A DNA stretch of 64,000 nucleotides from the NCBI RefSeq assembly GCF_900148515.1, contig NZ_FRXN01000001.1, positions 1 through 64,000 on the forward strand. Direction: 5' to 3'. The position numbers and the translations under genes were made by a program. Under the pieces are notes generated by a model. It had not been told where the DNA came from. It did not search any database and saw only the letters and a list, made by a program, of their open reading frames with translations. How positions within the stretch are numbered: position 1 is the first letter of the stretch; every line of letters begins with the position of its first letter. Below are positions 27,897-38,148 of this stretch, piece after piece. Source of the DNA: Algoriphagus zhangzhouensis. Lineage in GTDB: Bacteria > Bacteroidota > Bacteroidia > Cytophagales > Cyclobacteriaceae.

Positions 27897-28661
27897 TTAA
27901 AAATCTCTTTCACCGGAAATCCAAAGATCGATGATTTCTCCGGTTTTTACTTGCATATTGGCCTCAGGAGTTTGCTTAAAAACGTATCCTGTTGGAATCG
28001 TGTCATTTTTTGAATAATTCTTTTGACCTAAACGCAAACCTGAGCCTAAAATTAAAAATTCAGCATCAGTTTCATCCATTCCCACGAAATTGGGAACGCT
28101 AAGTATTTGATTTCCCAATCCATCTCCTACTACCAAATCGATTTTTGCACCTTTGGGTACTTCAAACCCTTCATTGATACTTACCCCACGATATCTTTGT
28201 TCCAAAACTACGTTGATTCCGATATCTGGAACATAAATTATCTCTCCTCTCTCCAATCCCATATTTGCCAAAGTCTCTTGAACATTTTTCAAAAGCATAT
28301 TAACAAGATTGGGCATTTTGATCAAAGGTGCATTTCGAGCATTTAATGTCAAATAAATTTTTCTTCCACTTTTTACTTGCTCTTCAGCGGCTGGGATTTG
28401 CTTCAATACCGCCAAAGCTTTTTCATCTGTACTAAATCCGGAATCCAAAGAAACCTCATACTTAAGCCCAGAATTGTCAAGAATGTCAATACTTTCGTCA
28501 AAAGTATATCCCGAAAGATCAGGCACTGAGACTGTTTCACCATGATTGGTATACATGGGGAGGTAAAGCTGAAGGAATAGAAAGCCAAGCAAAAATGATA
28601 ATGCAAGGATTACGATAATATTGATTATTACTTTTTTCAAAGAGTAAGAAAAGCCGCTCAT
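27897..28661 (-). CDS. Membrane-anchored PASTA-domain protein
   Basis: 254 residues. A short cytoplasmic tail and one transmembrane helix (about 10-33, VIINIIVILALSFLLGFLFLQL) lead into three PASTA domains. These begin near residues 40 (VSVPDLSGYTFDESIDIL), 115 (MPNLVNMLLKNVQETLANMGL) and 185 (VPNFVGMDETDAEFLILGSGL). PASTA domains bind muropeptides or peptidoglycan-linked ligands. No kinase or transpeptidase domain is attached, as is common for stand-alone Bacteroidota PASTA proteins. Likely a periplasmic cell-wall sensor or scaffold; the partner is unknown. Confidence 0.87.
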   Translation of the reverse strand: MSGFSYSLKKVIINIIVILALSFLLGFLFLQLYLPMYTNHGETVSVPDLSGYTFDESIDILDNSGLKYEVSLDSGFSTDEKALAVLKQIPAAEEQVKSGRKIYLTLNARNAPLIKMPNLVNMLLKNVQETLANMGLERGEIIYVPDIGINVVLEQRYRGVSINEGFEVPKGAKIDLVVGDGLGNQILSVPNFVGMDETDAEFLILGSGLRLGQKNYSKNDTIPTGYVFKQTPEANMQVKTGEIIDLWISGERDF

Positions 28662-28741
28662 GAATGAAATTTACAATTGCTAAAGATAATCGGGAATTTT
28701 AAACCCCACAAAGATTTAGGGGCTCGCATTGGGTGCTGGGC

Positions 28742-28772
28742 AAAAAACAAGCCGAAGTGTTTGTCTTCGGCT
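28742..28772 (-). terminator. Terminator of the M43 protease transcript
   Basis: AGCCGAAG (28750-28757) pairs with CTTCGGCT (28765-28772) around seven bases. On the minus strand the stem is followed by TGTTTTTTG. Confidence 0.8.
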
Positions 28773-28779
28773 CATTTGT

Positions 28780-31700
28780 TTAGTTTATGATCAATTTTTT
28801 TGTTTCGCTGATCGAATTACTTGTGATCCTGACAATATAAAGACCTGGAGGGAAAATCTCCCTACTGAAGGAGTATGTCTGGTTCAATGTTTCTGGATAT
28901 TCCACTTCATGAAGTACTGCACCATTTGTTGAAACTATCTGGATGGTGACATCTTCGTAAGCTGGAAGGTTGAAAGCAATATTAAAGAAATCTGTTGCTG
29001 GATTAGGGTACAAGATTGCCATGCCATCTCCAGGGATTACTGGGTCTGGGTTGGCAGTCAAAAACAACTCGACATTGTCCAGATAAATAGGGGAGTTGCT
29101 TCCATTTGCTACTTCTAAGACAAAGGCAATTCTAACAGAATCGAATTCGGTTGTGGTAATGTTGGTTAAGTCAATGTAATTTCTTTCAAAGTCTTCTACA
29201 TTATTCGGACTTGGTGAACCAGAACCTACTGTACTAATTGAAGATCCTGACGCCTCCCATAAAATCAAATAATTAGCTCCACCATCTGGGCTTGCCAAAA
29301 CTTTGAAGGAAGTGTTGGAAGCCATGCTTCCAGCTGCCAAATCAAAGAATATAGAGGCTTGGGTTTTATCAGAAAGGTCAAACATCGATGATCCCAGCCA
29401 ATAACTCATTCCACCTTCAGGTTCTAAGACCCCAGAAACGTTTTCATTTGCTGAACCTGTTGCAATAACTTCCCATGCAGGCTGATCTTCTTGAGGATTG
29501 ACTGTAGCCCAAGGTTCTAAAGAAGTAGATTGATTGAAGTTTTGCCTCCAAGGAACGAGAGCAGTTTCATTATTGACTACAACATACCGGGAAAGCTCAC
29601 TTGTATTCCCACCATTTTGGTCAAAGTTTGGAAGTGAGATCTCGAATTCCAATTTGTTTTTGCCTTCTACTGTAGTGTTATCACCTGTAAGGTTTACACT
29701 TTGGCCAGGGGAAATGGATGATCCACTAGCTAAAAACTGCTGAGCAGTCCCGTTATTGGTTGATTTGGTAAAGACAAACTGAGTAACAGGTAAATTCCCA
29801 GTGTTTGTGATTGAAAGAATCTCAGTATCGATATTATCACTTGCGATAGGGAAAGGAGACATCAATTCATCTATTCTTATGTTGTAATTGTACTCCTCTT
29901 CCTCTAAAATTCGGATGTTTTTTAGGAAGATATTATTCCCGTATGAGTTTACAGTGATGAATGCCACTCGGACCTGTCCCAAATCTGCAAAAGCACTCAA
30001 GTTCACCAATTCGGTTCGGAACTGATCAGATCCAGATGGAATGAATTCATCCAAGGTAGGTGTGTCTGTTTGTAATGACGATCCAGACTTGCTATAAGTG
30101 GCATTGGCAAAGTCAAACGTATTCCCACAATCAGCAGAGATCGCTACGATCAGCTCATCTTGGAAGCCAGTTTGATTATAAGGTGCATGACCTACTTCAA
30201 AGACAACCTGCGCATTTGGATACTGGCTCAGGTCGATGATTGGAGATACAAAATAATCTAAAGCTCCTGGTGCCTCATATTCATAATGTCGAATATATAA
30301 TAGGTCTTCTTCAACTCCAGAGATGGTCAAAGTGGTATCAGCCCAAGTCATGGATTCATCTGGGTTGATGGTTGACCAAGAGTTTGGAATATTACCTATA
30401 TCTAATGTTAGAGGTAAAGAAACTGCTGATTGAAGAACAGGACTAGATGAAGCTAAATTGTTGGCGGCATTTTCGTCTGTACTATTATTTACTTGAATTA
30501 CCTCAAATTCGATTTCATTTGTACCGGCAGCCAATGTGAAATTTTGGAAATTTAAAGTTGCTGTTTCGCCTGTTTCCAAATTCATTGAAAAAGTTCTGCT
30601 TTCAACCACAGTGCCATTTCTTCTTAAAGCGATTCTAGCTGAGGTCACATTCAAATTACCTGCATTTTTCACTTCTATAGATGGCATGATGACCGGAGAA
30701 CAAACAAAATCACCCGGTTCATTGATTTTTGTTATTGCCAGGTCTCTATCTACCAAAGTAGGATCCTGTGTTGCTCTGTTGTTGATTAATGTAGTTCTTC
30801 TTGGACTGTTTTCTAAAACAACATTGAATCGTTCTACCTGCCCCAGCGTGAATAAATTCATACAGGCGTCTGGAGTGTAATCCATGAAGTTTTGGATCAT
30901 GTCATTGGAACCACAACTGATTCGTGAAGGATTTGAATTACAAATGCTATTGGAGCTATCTTGATCCGGAGTATCTTCGACAAAATCGTCAACATCACAA
31001 CCGCCGTCTCCCCAGATATGTCTCAAACCAAAGTAGTGTCCTACCTCGTGTGTAGCTGTTCTTCCCAGGGAAGCTGAAGAAGAATTGCCTCCTGTTCCAA
31101 AAAATCTATAATCAATCGTGACCCCATCTGTGATGGCGGCAGAAGGAGAAAAGTTTAAACCAGGTAAGTCAGAGACTGGAAAAGTTGCATAACCGATGTA
31201 AGGCTGAGTCAAAGGAACCACCCAGATATTTAAATACTCCTCAGGGTTCCATTGAGTCAATTGTCCGATTGTAACGGCATCAGTGTCCAGATAGGAGGTT
31301 TTCGGACCTTCAATCCTTACAATTCCGTCAGTAGGAAGACCATCAGGATCCTGTTTGGCTAATACAAATTCGATATTTGCGTCAGCTGCTACCGGAAGAA
31401 ATTCTGCTGGAGTAAGACTTGCATCAGAATTCAGTCTTCTGAAATCCTCATTTAAGATTCTGATTTGAGCCTCAATTTGAGAAAGGGGAATATTACTTCC
31501 CGTTCCGACTGATTCTCCATTGTGAACTACATGAACCACAACTGGAATTAGTCTTACATCCTCTTGAGTTCTTAGATAGATTTGAGGATTGTTACGCCTT
31601 TCTTCAATTTTGGTGTCCAGCCAATTTTCAAAAAATTCCTCGGTTCCAAAATACCCCATTTCTTTTTCCAGCATTTCATGCAAATGAACCTGTGCACATT

Positions 31701-31854
31701 TTTCATTGTGCTCTTGGCTGGTTTTGGTGTCTAGAGTTGAGAACCCTTGAAACGGGGTGATTTTAAATCCTTGTGAATAGGTACTGTTATATGCAAAAAT
31801 AGCTCCCATAAGGAGCATGTTGGCTTTAATGAAAAAGCTGGACCATTTTTTCAT
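28780..31854 (-). CDS. Secreted M43 (cytophagalysin-type) metalloprotease with T9SS domain
   Basis: 1024 residues. The signal peptide ends near NSTYSQ (residue 28). The metzincin motif HEVGHYFGLRH gives ligands His269, His273 and His279 and catalytic Glu270. The Met-turn is in IQNFMDYTPDACM, and WGDGGCDVDDFVEDTPDQ is typical of M43B. After the protease domain come CARDB-like and jelly-roll beta domains. The end is a T9SS sorting domain (LYPNPATDFFNIAF, then GLYIVRITSNS). It is an extracellular protease; a related secreted protein gene lies further along the same strand. The family call is firm. Confidence 0.93.
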   Translation of the reverse strand: MKKWSSFFIKANMLLMGAIFAYNSTYSQGFKITPFQGFSTLDTKTSQEHNEKCAQVHLHEMLEKEMGYFGTEEFFENWLDTKIEERRNNPQIYLRTQEDVRLIPVVVHVVHNGESVGTGSNIPLSQIEAQIRILNEDFRRLNSDASLTPAEFLPVAADANIEFVLAKQDPDGLPTDGIVRIEGPKTSYLDTDAVTIGQLTQWNPEEYLNIWVVPLTQPYIGYATFPVSDLPGLNFSPSAAITDGVTIDYRFFGTGGNSSSASLGRTATHEVGHYFGLRHIWGDGGCDVDDFVEDTPDQDSSNSICNSNPSRISCGSNDMIQNFMDYTPDACMNLFTLGQVERFNVVLENSPRRTTLINNRATQDPTLVDRDLAITKINEPGDFVCSPVIMPSIEVKNAGNLNVTSARIALRRNGTVVESRTFSMNLETGETATLNFQNFTLAAGTNEIEFEVIQVNNSTDENAANNLASSSPVLQSAVSLPLTLDIGNIPNSWSTINPDESMTWADTTLTISGVEEDLLYIRHYEYEAPGALDYFVSPIIDLSQYPNAQVVFEVGHAPYNQTGFQDELIVAISADCGNTFDFANATYSKSGSSLQTDTPTLDEFIPSGSDQFRTELVNLSAFADLGQVRVAFITVNSYGNNIFLKNIRILEEEEYNYNIRIDELMSPFPIASDNIDTEILSITNTGNLPVTQFVFTKSTNNGTAQQFLASGSSISPGQSVNLTGDNTTVEGKNKLEFEISLPNFDQNGGNTSELSRYVVVNNETALVPWRQNFNQSTSLEPWATVNPQEDQPAWEVIATGSANENVSGVLEPEGGMSYWLGSSMFDLSDKTQASIFFDLAAGSMASNTSFKVLASPDGGANYLILWEASGSSISTVGSGSPSPNNVEDFERNYIDLTNITTTEFDSVRIAFVLEVANGSNSPIYLDNVELFLTANPDPVIPGDGMAILYPNPATDFFNIAFNLPAYEDVTIQIVSTNGAVLHEVEYPETLNQTYSFSREIFPPGLYIVRITSNSISETKKLIIN

Positions 31855-31867
31855 TTAGTCTATTTAA

Positions 31868-32116
31868 TTAAGCTATAGTCAAATTTACAGCTTCTACCTT
31901 CGTGATTTCAGGTATAGCACGTTTGATGGCATCCTCTACACCTGCTTTTAACGTCATGGAAGACATTGGACAGGATCCACAAGAACCCAACATTTCGATT
32001 TTCAATACCATATCATCAGTAAGCTCAACAATTCGGACATTACCTCCATCAGCTTCCAAATAGGGCCTGATAGTGTCTAATGCGAATTCAATTTGCTCTT
32101 TTAATTCTGCTTGCAT
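31868..32116 (-). CDS. NifU C-terminal-domain iron-sulfur scaffold protein
   Basis: 82 residues, just one Nfu domain. The Fe-S ligand pair is in MLGSCGSCPMSSMTLK, preceded by IRPYLEADGGNVRIVEL. It would assemble or carry a [4Fe-4S] cluster. It lies four bases downstream of the Mrp-family ATPase on the same strand, a common pairing because Mrp proteins also hold and deliver Fe-S clusters. Length and motifs are ordinary. Confidence 0.93.
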   Translation of the reverse strand: MQAELKEQIEFALDTIRPYLEADGGNVRIVELTDDMVLKIEMLGSCGSCPMSSMTLKAGVEDAIKRAIPEITKVEAVNLTIA

Positions 32117-32120
32117 GTGT

Positions 32121-33215
32121 TTATGCTTTTATTTCTACTATTTCTGTTTTCTTGTCTGATGCATTTCGGATAGCTACCTGCCTTGCGACTGTTTCGGCTA
32201 ATTCCATATATGCATCTTGGGTCACCCCTTTTTTCAATACTGCCGGATATCCAGTGTCCCCACTCTCTCTGATACTTTGTACAATTGGAACTTCACCTAA
32301 GAATGGAACCTCGTATTTCTCAGCTAGTTTTCTCCCACCTTCTTTGCCGAAAAGATAATATTTATTTTCTGGCAATTCCTCTGGTGTAAAGTAAGCCATA
32401 TTTTCAATAACACCTAAAATAGGTACGTTAATTTGTGGCTGACGGAACATAGATAAACCTTTATTTGCATCAGCTAGGGCTACTTTTTGAGGAGTAGTCA
32501 CAATCACAGCTCCTGTCACTGGAACAGTTTGGACCATAGTAAGGTGAATATCAGAGGTTCCAGGAGGAAGATCTATCAATAAGTAGTCCAATTCTCCCCA
32601 GTCCACATCAGAAATAAATTGTCTGAGTGCGGAACTTGCCATTGGTCCTCTCCAAACCACAGCTGAGTCTGTAGGAGTCAGGAAGCCGATTGACATTAAC
32701 TTCACACCGTATTGTGTAACTGGAATAATAACATTTTTATCCCCTTCTTTTTTTACGGCTGGCTGTTCACCTTCTACATTGAACATTGTAGGAATAGAAG
32801 GACCAGAGATATCAGCATCGATCAAACCAACTTTTGCTCCCAATTCAGCAAGGGAAACAGCCAAATTCACAGATGTAGTAGATTTTCCAACACCACCTTT
32901 TCCTGAAGCAATTGCAATGATGTTTTTAACCTGTGGTAAAACCGGAGTAGCATCTCTTACGGTGGTGACTTGAGAAGTCATATGGATATCCCATTTGATT
33001 CCTGTACCAAAATCGCTTTCCAACTCCTCCAAACAATTGTTTTTTATAACTTCTTTCAGTGGACAAGCTGGAGTAGTCAAAACGACTTTAAAACTCACTT
33101 GATCACTTGCAATTTGAATATTTTGGATCATTCCCAAACTGACCAAATCCCTTTTTAAATCAGGATCTTGAACTTTGGAAAGGGACTTTAATATAGCTTC
33201 TTTGGTGATTTGCAT
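32121..33215 (-). CDS. mrp: Mrp/NBP35-family Fe-S carrier ATPase
   Basis: About 364 residues. I start at the ATG at 33215, reading leftwards; the frame continues to a TTG at 33239. An N-terminal MIP18-type domain (about 1-85; VQDPDLKRDLVSLGMI, with Cys in TTPACPLKEVI) is followed by a ParA-like ATPase with the deviant Walker A ASGKGGVGKSTT and the segment DYLLIDLPPGTSD. A CxxC-like cluster ligand pair is not obvious in this version. It delivers iron-sulfur clusters to apoproteins in the cytoplasm. The NifU-domain gene follows at once. Confidence 0.92.
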   Translation of the reverse strand: MQITKEAILKSLSKVQDPDLKRDLVSLGMIQNIQIASDQVSFKVVLTTPACPLKEVIKNNCLEELESDFGTGIKWDIHMTSQVTTVRDATPVLPQVKNIIAIASGKGGVGKSTTSVNLAVSLAELGAKVGLIDADISGPSIPTMFNVEGEQPAVKKEGDKNVIIPVTQYGVKLMSIGFLTPTDSAVVWRGPMASSALRQFISDVDWGELDYLLIDLPPGTSDIHLTMVQTVPVTGAVIVTTPQKVALADANKGLSMFRQPQINVPILGVIENMAYFTPEELPENKYYLFGKEGGRKLAEKYEVPFLGEVPIVQSIRESGDTGYPAVLKKGVTQDAYMELAETVARQVAIRNASDKKTEIVEIKA

Positions 33216-33373
33216 GGGGGTAATTGAAATTTGGCGCAAGTTAAGGCTTAGAATCGGCTTTTAGAAACCTTCTTCAATTGCGGTCAGATTTTAACCCCAT
33301 CAAATTCTAAATAGTTCTGTTTTTTGACCTTTAAATTGAGATGGAGCGTTAACTTTGTTCATAAGGAGTCACT

Positions 33374-35314
33374 ATGGGAATCAGTAAAATCACTGCAGAT
33401 AAAGTCAAAGAAAGAATGGACATAGAGGAGGTAATCTCCGATTATGTTCCATTGAAAAAGAAAGGACAGAACCTTTGGGCCTGTTGTCCTTTTCACGGTG
33501 AAAAAACACCTTCTTTCTCCGTGGCTCCAGCAAAACAGATTTACAAGTGTTTTGGTTGTGGTAAAGCTGGTGATCCGATCCAGTTTATTATGGATATTGA
33601 AGGTATTGGCTTTCAAGAAGCCATTAGGCATCTGGCGGGGAAATACGGAATTGAGGTAGAGGAAGATGAGACACGCACTCCAGAACAAGAACAAGCCCAA
33701 AGCGAAAGAGAAAGCCTTTTAATAGCGCTTGGTTTCGCTAGAGACTTTTTTGTCAAAAATCTTCAGACTCCTGAAGGGAAATCCATTGGCTTAAGCTATT
33801 TCAAGGAAAGAGGTTTTGGACCATCAATTATCGAGAAATTCGATTTGGGATATGCTTTGGATGGATGGGATAATCTTTTGAAAGCCGCCATAGAGGCCGG
33901 TTATCAGGAAGATGTTCTTTTAAAAGCAGGCCTTGTTCTTCAAAGTGAAAAAGATCCAAACCGCAAATACGACCGTTTCCGAAATCGGGTCACATTTACA
34001 ATCCATAACATAAGTGGGAAACCGATAGGTTTTGGTGCTAGGATCTTAACCAAGGACAAAAACCAACCCAAATACATCAACTCCCCAGAAACTGCAGTCT
34101 ACCATAAGAGTGATGTGCTCTATGGGATGTATCAAGCCAAGAAAGCAATTCGGGATAAGGATAATTGCTATTTGGTGGAAGGGTACACCGATGTGGTTTC
34201 ACTTCATTTGTCAGGAATTGAAAATGTTGTAGCGTCCTCAGGTACTTCCCTGACTGATGGCCAGATTAAATTGATCAAGCGTTTTACTGATCAAGTAACT
34301 GTCCTTTATGATGGAGATTCGGCTGGTATCAAAGCTTCATTGCGAGGGATTGATTTATTGCTGGAAGGCGGATTGAATGTCAAGGCCGTTGTATTCCCAG
34401 AAGGAGAAGATCCAGATAGTTATTCCAGAAAAGTAGGTTCGCAGGCCTTTCAGGAGTACTTAGAAAAGAACAGTAGGGATTTTATCGGTTTCAAAATTGG
34501 ATTGTATAAGGATGAAATCGAGAAAGATCCGATTAGAAGGGCTGAAGTAATTCGTGAAGTTGTACAAAGTATCGGGAAAATTCCAGATCCGATCATTCGC
34601 TCTGTTTACGCGAAAGAAGCATCAGGATTACTGGAAATCGAGGAGGAAGTACTTCATGCAGAGCTCAATAAAATTCTCTTAAAAGGGCAAAAAGATTCAT
34701 TTCAAAAACCTCCAGAAGGACCGGATGAATTCACTCCTTTCGAGGAATTTATGCCGGCTCAGGAAAAGGAAACTTCTTTTTCAGAGATTCTACGTCTCCA
34801 AGAGCGGGAGATGATCAGGCTTTTGGTGAATTATGGCTTCGAAAAGCTGGAAGGGCAGGAGCTGCACCTCTGTCAATATTTATTGGATGAGACAGAGGAT
34901 TTAGAATTTGAAACGCCTGTTTATTCTAAGATTTTGAAAATGTATCGCTACCAGTTAGCTCAAAATCTGATTCCAAGTACAGATTATTTTCTATCGGTTC
35001 AGGATCAAGAAATCAAAACAGAAGTAATTGATCTGATTAGCCCGAGACATGAAGTTTCCACTCATTGGGAGAAAACTCATCAGATCATAATTGGAAGAGA
35101 AAATGATGATTTGACATTGACTGGCTATAAATCCATCCTAAGATTGAAGAGAAAGTTCGTCAGAAAGATGATGGAGGAAGCTAAACAGAAAATAAAGAAC
35201 GCTGAGTCTGAAAAATTGGATGATACGCAAGTGACAGAGCTTCAGGAGATTTATTTCACTCTTAAGAAAGTACAGATTGATATAGATCGGGAACTCGGTA
35301 TTGTTATAGGTTAA
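33374..35314 (+). CDS. dnaG: DNA primase DnaG
   Basis: 646 residues. The zinc-binding domain shows CCPFHGEKTPSF and YKCFGCGKAGD (Cys38, His41, Cys59, Cys62). The catalytic core follows with the TOPRIM motifs LVEGYTDVVSLH and VLYDGDSAG. The C-terminal part, from about residue 440, would bind the replicative helicase. It makes RNA primers at the replication fork. It is transcribed divergently from mrp with a 158-base gap. No rpsU or rpoD is adjacent in this window. Confidence 0.96.
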   Translation: MGISKITADKVKERMDIEEVISDYVPLKKKGQNLWACCPFHGEKTPSFSVAPAKQIYKCFGCGKAGDPIQFIMDIEGIGFQEAIRHLAGKYGIEVEEDETRTPEQEQAQSERESLLIALGFARDFFVKNLQTPEGKSIGLSYFKERGFGPSIIEKFDLGYALDGWDNLLKAAIEAGYQEDVLLKAGLVLQSEKDPNRKYDRFRNRVTFTIHNISGKPIGFGARILTKDKNQPKYINSPETAVYHKSDVLYGMYQAKKAIRDKDNCYLVEGYTDVVSLHLSGIENVVASSGTSLTDGQIKLIKRFTDQVTVLYDGDSAGIKASLRGIDLLLEGGLNVKAVVFPEGEDPDSYSRKVGSQAFQEYLEKNSRDFIGFKIGLYKDEIEKDPIRRAEVIREVVQSIGKIPDPIIRSVYAKEASGLLEIEEEVLHAELNKILLKGQKDSFQKPPEGPDEFTPFEEFMPAQEKETSFSEILRLQEREMIRLLVNYGFEKLEGQELHLCQYLLDETEDLEFETPVYSKILKMYRYQLAQNLIPSTDYFLSVQDQEIKTEVIDLISPRHEVSTHWEKTHQIIIGRENDDLTLTGYKSILRLKRKFVRKMMEEAKQKIKNAESEKLDDTQVTELQEIYFTLKKVQIDIDRELGIVIG

Positions 35315-35398
35315 AACCAAACTTTCTTTGGCTAGAACCTGTTTTAAAATCGAAAGGCCTTAAATTTGCCTTTCCCATTTCATTTAAACCCAAATCTT

Positions 35399-36610
35399 GT
35401 GGAAAATTATCAGTTAGATCCCATTGAAGATGCTATCGAAGCAATCAAAAACGGTGAAGTAATCATCGTAGTAGATGATGAGGATCGTGAAAATGAAGGT
35501 GATTTTGTTTGTGCTGCCGAAAAAGTAACGCCAGAGATTATCAATTTCATGGCTACCCACGGTAGAGGGTTGATCTGCGCTCCTTTGATTGAAGACCGAT
35601 GTGAAAAATTGGGGCTTGAATTAATGGTTGGCCAAAATACAGCAGCATTTGAGACTCCATTTACTGTATCTGTTGACCTGATTGGTCATGGATGTACCAC
35701 TGGGATTTCTACTTCTGACCGTGCTAAAACTATCAAAGCATTGGTTGATGATAGCATCGATCCTTCCGAACTAGGAAAACCTGGTCATATTTTCCCATTG
35801 AAGGCAAAGCGAGGAGGAGTTCTTCGAAGAGCGGGACATACCGAAGCTGCCATCGACTTTTCAAGATTGGCAGGTTTGCAACCAGCAGGTGTCTTGGTTG
35901 AAATCATGAATGAGGATGGGACTATGGCTAGACTTCCGGATTTAGTGGAAGTTGCCAAGCGTTTTAATCTGAAGTTAGTATCGATCAAGGATCTGATTGC
36001 GTATAGATTGAAGAATGAGTCTTTGATCAAAAGAGAAATCGGAGTGGATATGCCTACCAATTGGGGCGATTTTGATTTGATCGCTTTTCGTCAGACCAAT
36101 ACACAGGAAATCCACCTGGCATTGATCAAAGGGACATGGGATAAGGATGAACCAATATTAGTTAGGGTACACTCTTCTTGTGTGACCGGGGATATATTTG
36201 GAAGTTGTAGATGTGACTGTGGACCTCAGCTTCATGCTGCCATGGAAATGGTGGAGAAAGAAGGAAAAGGCTTGGTGCTTTATATGAATCAAGAAGGTCG
36301 AGGAATCGGTTTGATCAATAAGTTGAAAGCCTATAAGCTTCAGGAGCAGGGTATGGATACAGTTCAGGCCAATTTGGCTTTAGGGCTTCCAATGGATTCT
36401 AGAGATTATGGAGTCGGAGCTCAAATTTTGAGGGATTTGGGAGTAAGTAAGATCAAATTGATCTCCAATAATCCTCAAAAGAGAGTTGGATTAATAGGGT
36501 ATGGTTTAGAAATCGTGGAACAAGTTCCAATTGAGATTAAGCCAAATCCCCATAATGAAAAGTACTTGCAAACGAAGCGTGACAAAATGGGACACAACAT
36601 TTTGAAATGA
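35399..36610 (+). CDS. ribBA: Bifunctional riboflavin enzyme RibBA
   Basis: About 403 residues. The N-terminal half is 3,4-dihydroxy-2-butanone-4-phosphate synthase ([14 protein letters not shown], then [11 protein letters not shown] and [12 protein letters not shown]). The C-terminal half is GTP cyclohydrolase II with the zinc ligands in [14 protein letters not shown] and the loop NQEGRGIGL. It supplies both precursors of riboflavin. No ATG lies near the N-terminal end: GTG 35399 matches the usual family start, and TTG 35366 is the alternative. The 84 bases upstream are too short for an FMN riboswitch and none is seen. Confidence 0.95.
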   Translation: MENYQLDPIEDAIEAIKNGEVIIVVDDEDRENEGDFVCAAEKVTPEIINFMATHGRGLICAPLIEDRCEKLGLELMVGQNTAAFETPFTVSVDLIGHGCTTGISTSDRAKTIKALVDDSIDPSELGKPGHIFPLKAKRGGVLRRAGHTEAAIDFSRLAGLQPAGVLVEIMNEDGTMARLPDLVEVAKRFNLKLVSIKDLIAYRLKNESLIKREIGVDMPTNWGDFDLIAFRQTNTQEIHLALIKGTWDKDEPILVRVHSSCVTGDIFGSCRCDCGPQLHAAMEMVEKEGKGLVLYMNQEGRGIGLINKLKAYKLQEQGMDTVQANLALGLPMDSRDYGVGAQILRDLGVSKIKLISNNPQKRVGLIGYGLEIVEQVPIEIKPNPHNEKYLQTKRDKMGHNILK

Positions 36611-36685
36611 TTTCGTTTTAAATAAAATTAAGGCAATAATGGATTGAATTTTCAACCCTTATTGCCGATTAACGTTAATTCAAGC

Positions 36686-37336
36686 ATGAAAGGATCCATG
36701 AAAAAAGCATTAATTACATTCTCTTTGCTATTTGTGGGAGCGCTCTCTTTGCTTGCGCAAAATCAGTTCCCCTCCCAGATTTGGCACAAAGGAAATATTT
36801 ACGGTACAGAAGGTCAGACTTATGCTGGCTTGGTGAAGTATGATTTGGAAAATAACCTCGTTCAGCTTCAAACTGAAACAATTTCCACCTTCACAGCATC
36901 CAATGTAAGTTATTTTGAAATTTTCGATGAGACTTACGGTGGATTGAGAAGGTTTTATAGTCTTCCTTATAGTTTAAATGGAGATTACGAAACGCCGGTT
37001 TTTTTCGAGGTCTTGACCGAAGGAAATGACATAGCCTTACTTTGTCGAGAATATGTAGCTACCGATTCGAGAAATATGGGGACTTGGGGACCAATGGGTA
37101 TGAATCCATTTTGGGGACCACAGACGATGACTGGATACCGTTTGGCATTCAATTATTACTTTTTCAAGGACAATGAGATTCAAAAATATAGTTTGAAGAA
37201 AAAGGATCTATTTGCATTCCTCCCGGGACACAATGATGAGATCAGTCTCTTTATGCGAAAAAATAGGTTGGAGCATGATAGACGTGGAGATTTGCTTCGA
37301 ATTACAGCTTATTATAATGAGCTGAATAAAAACTAA
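36686..37336 (+). CDS. Secreted protein of unknown function, copy 1 of a tandem pair
   Basis: About 216 residues from ATG 36686 (ATG 36698 also possible), with a signal peptide ending at LSLLAQ. The mature part begins NQFPSQIWHKG and contains GLVKYDLENNLVQL, LCREY and YSLKKKDLFAFLPG, all conserved in the next gene. No known catalytic motif was seen. A loop near residues 135-150, rich in Met, Gly, Pro and Trp (MGTWGPMGMNPFWG), is the main difference from its twin. It is a likely periplasmic or surface protein of a Bacteroidota-specific family. Confidence 0.75.
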   Translation: MKGSMKKALITFSLLFVGALSLLAQNQFPSQIWHKGNIYGTEGQTYAGLVKYDLENNLVQLQTETISTFTASNVSYFEIFDETYGGLRRFYSLPYSLNGDYETPVFFEVLTEGNDIALLCREYVATDSRNMGTWGPMGMNPFWGPQTMTGYRLAFNYYFFKDNEIQKYSLKKKDLFAFLPGHNDEISLFMRKNRLEHDRRGDLLRITAYYNELNKN

Positions 37337-37494
37337 TTCAAGTCTAGATCCTTGATTTTCTTTACGAATTCTGGTGTTTGACAAAGAAATTGCCAAAATG
37401 GTGTATTTCACGATGAAATAATTTCTTTCTAGGGATATCAAGAGAAAAGGACTTGGGAGTTTTAATCCGTTTTTTAAATAGCGTAAATTCAAGC

Positions 37495-38145
37495 ATGAAA
37501 GAATCCATAACAAGAGCAGTATTTACATTGGCTTTGGTGGCTGTGGGGTCTCTCTCTTTGTTTGCTCAAAATCAGTTCCCCTCCCAAATTTGGCACAAAG
37601 GTTCTATCTATGGCCTAGATGGGCAGACTTATGAAGGTTTGGTGAAATATGATTTGGAAAATAATTTGGTTCAGTTAAAAACTGAGACCATCTCTATCTT
37701 TCCAGCCTCCAATGTCAGCCATTTTGAAATACATAATGAATCAAATGATGGACTAAGAAGTTTTTACAGTCTTCCATATAGTCCAAATGGTGACAGCCAA
37801 ACACCTATTTTTTTCGAAGTCCTAACTGAAGGCTACGATATTACTCTTTTGTGTAGAGAATACATTGAGACTGATTACAAAGATACAGGGACAAAGGGCG
37901 TAGTTGGGGCGATACCTTCAAATGGTCCTAAGACAATTAGAAGCAATCGCGTGGCCTTCAATTATTATTTTTTCAAGGATAATGAAATCCAAAAGTACAG
38001 TCTCAAGAAAAAAGATTTATTTGCCTTTTTGCCAGGCTACGAAGAGGAGGTTAATCAATTCATGCGTAAGAATGGCTTGGAACATGATAAAAGAGCAGAT
38101 CTACTTCTAATTGCTTCCTATTACAACGAATTGAATAAAAATTAG
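37495..38145 (+). CDS. Secreted protein of unknown function, copy 2 of a tandem pair
   Basis: About 216 residues from ATG 37495 with a signal peptide ending at LSLFAQ. It is highly similar to the preceding protein along its whole length. The duplication also covers the bases before the ATG (AATTCAAGCATGAAA in both), so it is a gene duplication that includes the leader. The variable central loop here reads KDTGTKGVVGAIPSNG. The surE gene starts three bases after the stop, suggesting co-transcription. Function unknown. Confidence 0.75.
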   Translation: MKESITRAVFTLALVAVGSLSLFAQNQFPSQIWHKGSIYGLDGQTYEGLVKYDLENNLVQLKTETISIFPASNVSHFEIHNESNDGLRSFYSLPYSPNGDSQTPIFFEVLTEGYDITLLCREYIETDYKDTGTKGVVGAIPSNGPKTIRSNRVAFNYYFFKDNEIQKYSLKKKDLFAFLPGYEEEVNQFMRKNGLEHDKRADLLLIASYYNELNKN

Positions 38146-38148
38146 TAC

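Noticed and set aside
35315..35398. FMN riboswitch upstream of ribBA
   Set aside because: The gap is too short and has no conserved FMN-aptamer helices.
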